From Bombyx mori (Eukaryota > Arthropoda > Insecta > Lepidoptera > Bombycidae), in assembly GCF_030269925.1 (NCBI RefSeq), contig NC_085112.1, positions 9,115,501 through 9,179,500 of the forward strand: a DNA stretch of 64,000 nt. The letters run 5' to 3'. Below, in pieces: positions 63,536 to 64,000 of the stretch. Within the stretch, counting starts at the first letter, position 1. Every line of letters starts with the position of its first letter. A model generated the notes under the pieces. The model was not told the origin of the DNA and did not search any database. It saw nothing but the letters and a program-made list of their open reading frames with translations. The position numbers and the translations under genes are program-made.

Positions 63536-64000
63536 TGCTATGAAGGCCGAGATAGAAAGCGTTTTGACTGAAGTGTTTCGGTTTATCGCTTTATCGATTT
63601 TCAGCCTAAAAGGATCTTCAGGGTGGCTCTTAATAATATGAAGTACTTTTTTACTGATATTTGGGGCTTTTTTTTATTTTTTAACGTATTGGGGTAGATT
63701 TTATTGTGACTGTTTGTGTTAAATACTATGTTACTAGATTAGTTGACACATCTACTGGAATGCCATAGCCAATCTTGAGGCTTGATATCTCTAAATCTTG
63801 TGAGCATTAGAAAAATGACTATACTGTCCTCCATAGCTGAACGCATGATTATTTCGCGGTTAAAATAGGCAGGACAATGGACGATATTGAAGATGTAAGT
63901 TTTACCTAGCGATTGTTAATTATAATTAAACCTTTCATGGAATAATGAATTCCTACTGGTATGCGTCATGATAATTGCCTTATCGTTGCCGCCGCTGCCT
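63536..64000. other. no gene; possible Bm1 crumb
   Basis: At 63790-63880, GCATGATTATTTCGCGGTTA and AAATAGGCAGGACAATGG faintly resemble Bm1 on the minus strand. Nothing else seen. Confidence 0.35.

Noticed and set aside
1..64000. A CRISPR array, operon or prokaryotic defence system
   Set aside because: No regularly spaced identical repeats, no ribosome-binding sites and no compact gene runs; composition and repeats are those of an insect genome.

Overview
The window looks like intergenic or intronic DNA of a silkworm (Bombyx mori or a very close relative). The main reason is the many copies of a tRNA-headed SINE that matches the Bm1 type as I remember it, together with CR1-like, RTE-like, Jockey and R1-clade LINE pieces, DD37D (maT-type) mariners and short non-autonomous Helitrons with A|TC...CTAG|T boundaries, on an AT-rich background with no prokaryotic gene structure. 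Family names come from reading the sequence and general knowledge; no database search was run.

Layout. 1-8.1 kb: a Jockey 3' tail, a Helitron, CR1-like LINE remnants, Bm1 copies (one pair inverted), a second Helitron, and the 3' end of an R1-clade LINE. 8.3-12.1 kb (minus strand): the only large coding unit, a 5'-truncated Jockey-type LINE with part of ORF1 (gag-like zinc knuckles) and an apparently intact ORF2 (endonuclease plus reverse transcriptase). 12.1-21.4 kb: Bm1 copies, a maT mariner 5' fragment between two direct repeats of about 120 bp, a possible host exon at 14.9-15.2 kb, a second R1-clade tail in the opposite orientation, a Helitron, and RTE-like and CR1-like tails. 21.4-33 kb: mostly AT-rich DNA with a tRNA-derived SINE, LINE RT C-termini, a GC-rich inverted-repeat element and a 26-bp inverted-repeat pair. 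33.4-35.0 kb: a nearly full-length mariner, inactivated by two frameshifts, inserted inside a small Helitron. 37-41 kb: three Helitrons, a full-length Bm1 and a pair of inverted CR1 tails. 43-49 kb: RTE-like, LTR-like, Jockey, mariner and CR1-like remnants. 50-57 kb: Bm1, RTE-like tails, a MITE-like element, a possible first coding exon at 55.8-55.9 kb, and a decayed DD34D mariner. 57-64 kb: mostly unrecognised AT-rich DNA, a Bm1 with a CR1 tail nested in it, a second copy of the tRNA-derived SINE, and a possible terminal exon near 63.3 kb.

How it fits together. Apart from the LINE and transposon proteins there is no confident protein-coding gene. Three short minus-strand open segments are the best candidates for host exons, and they could mean that much of the window is intron or flank of minus-strand genes. 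I did not find a CRISPR array, operon, rRNA, functional tRNA or a convincing new multi-gene system. The most informative structures are the nested and flanked insertions, which give relative ages of the elements.
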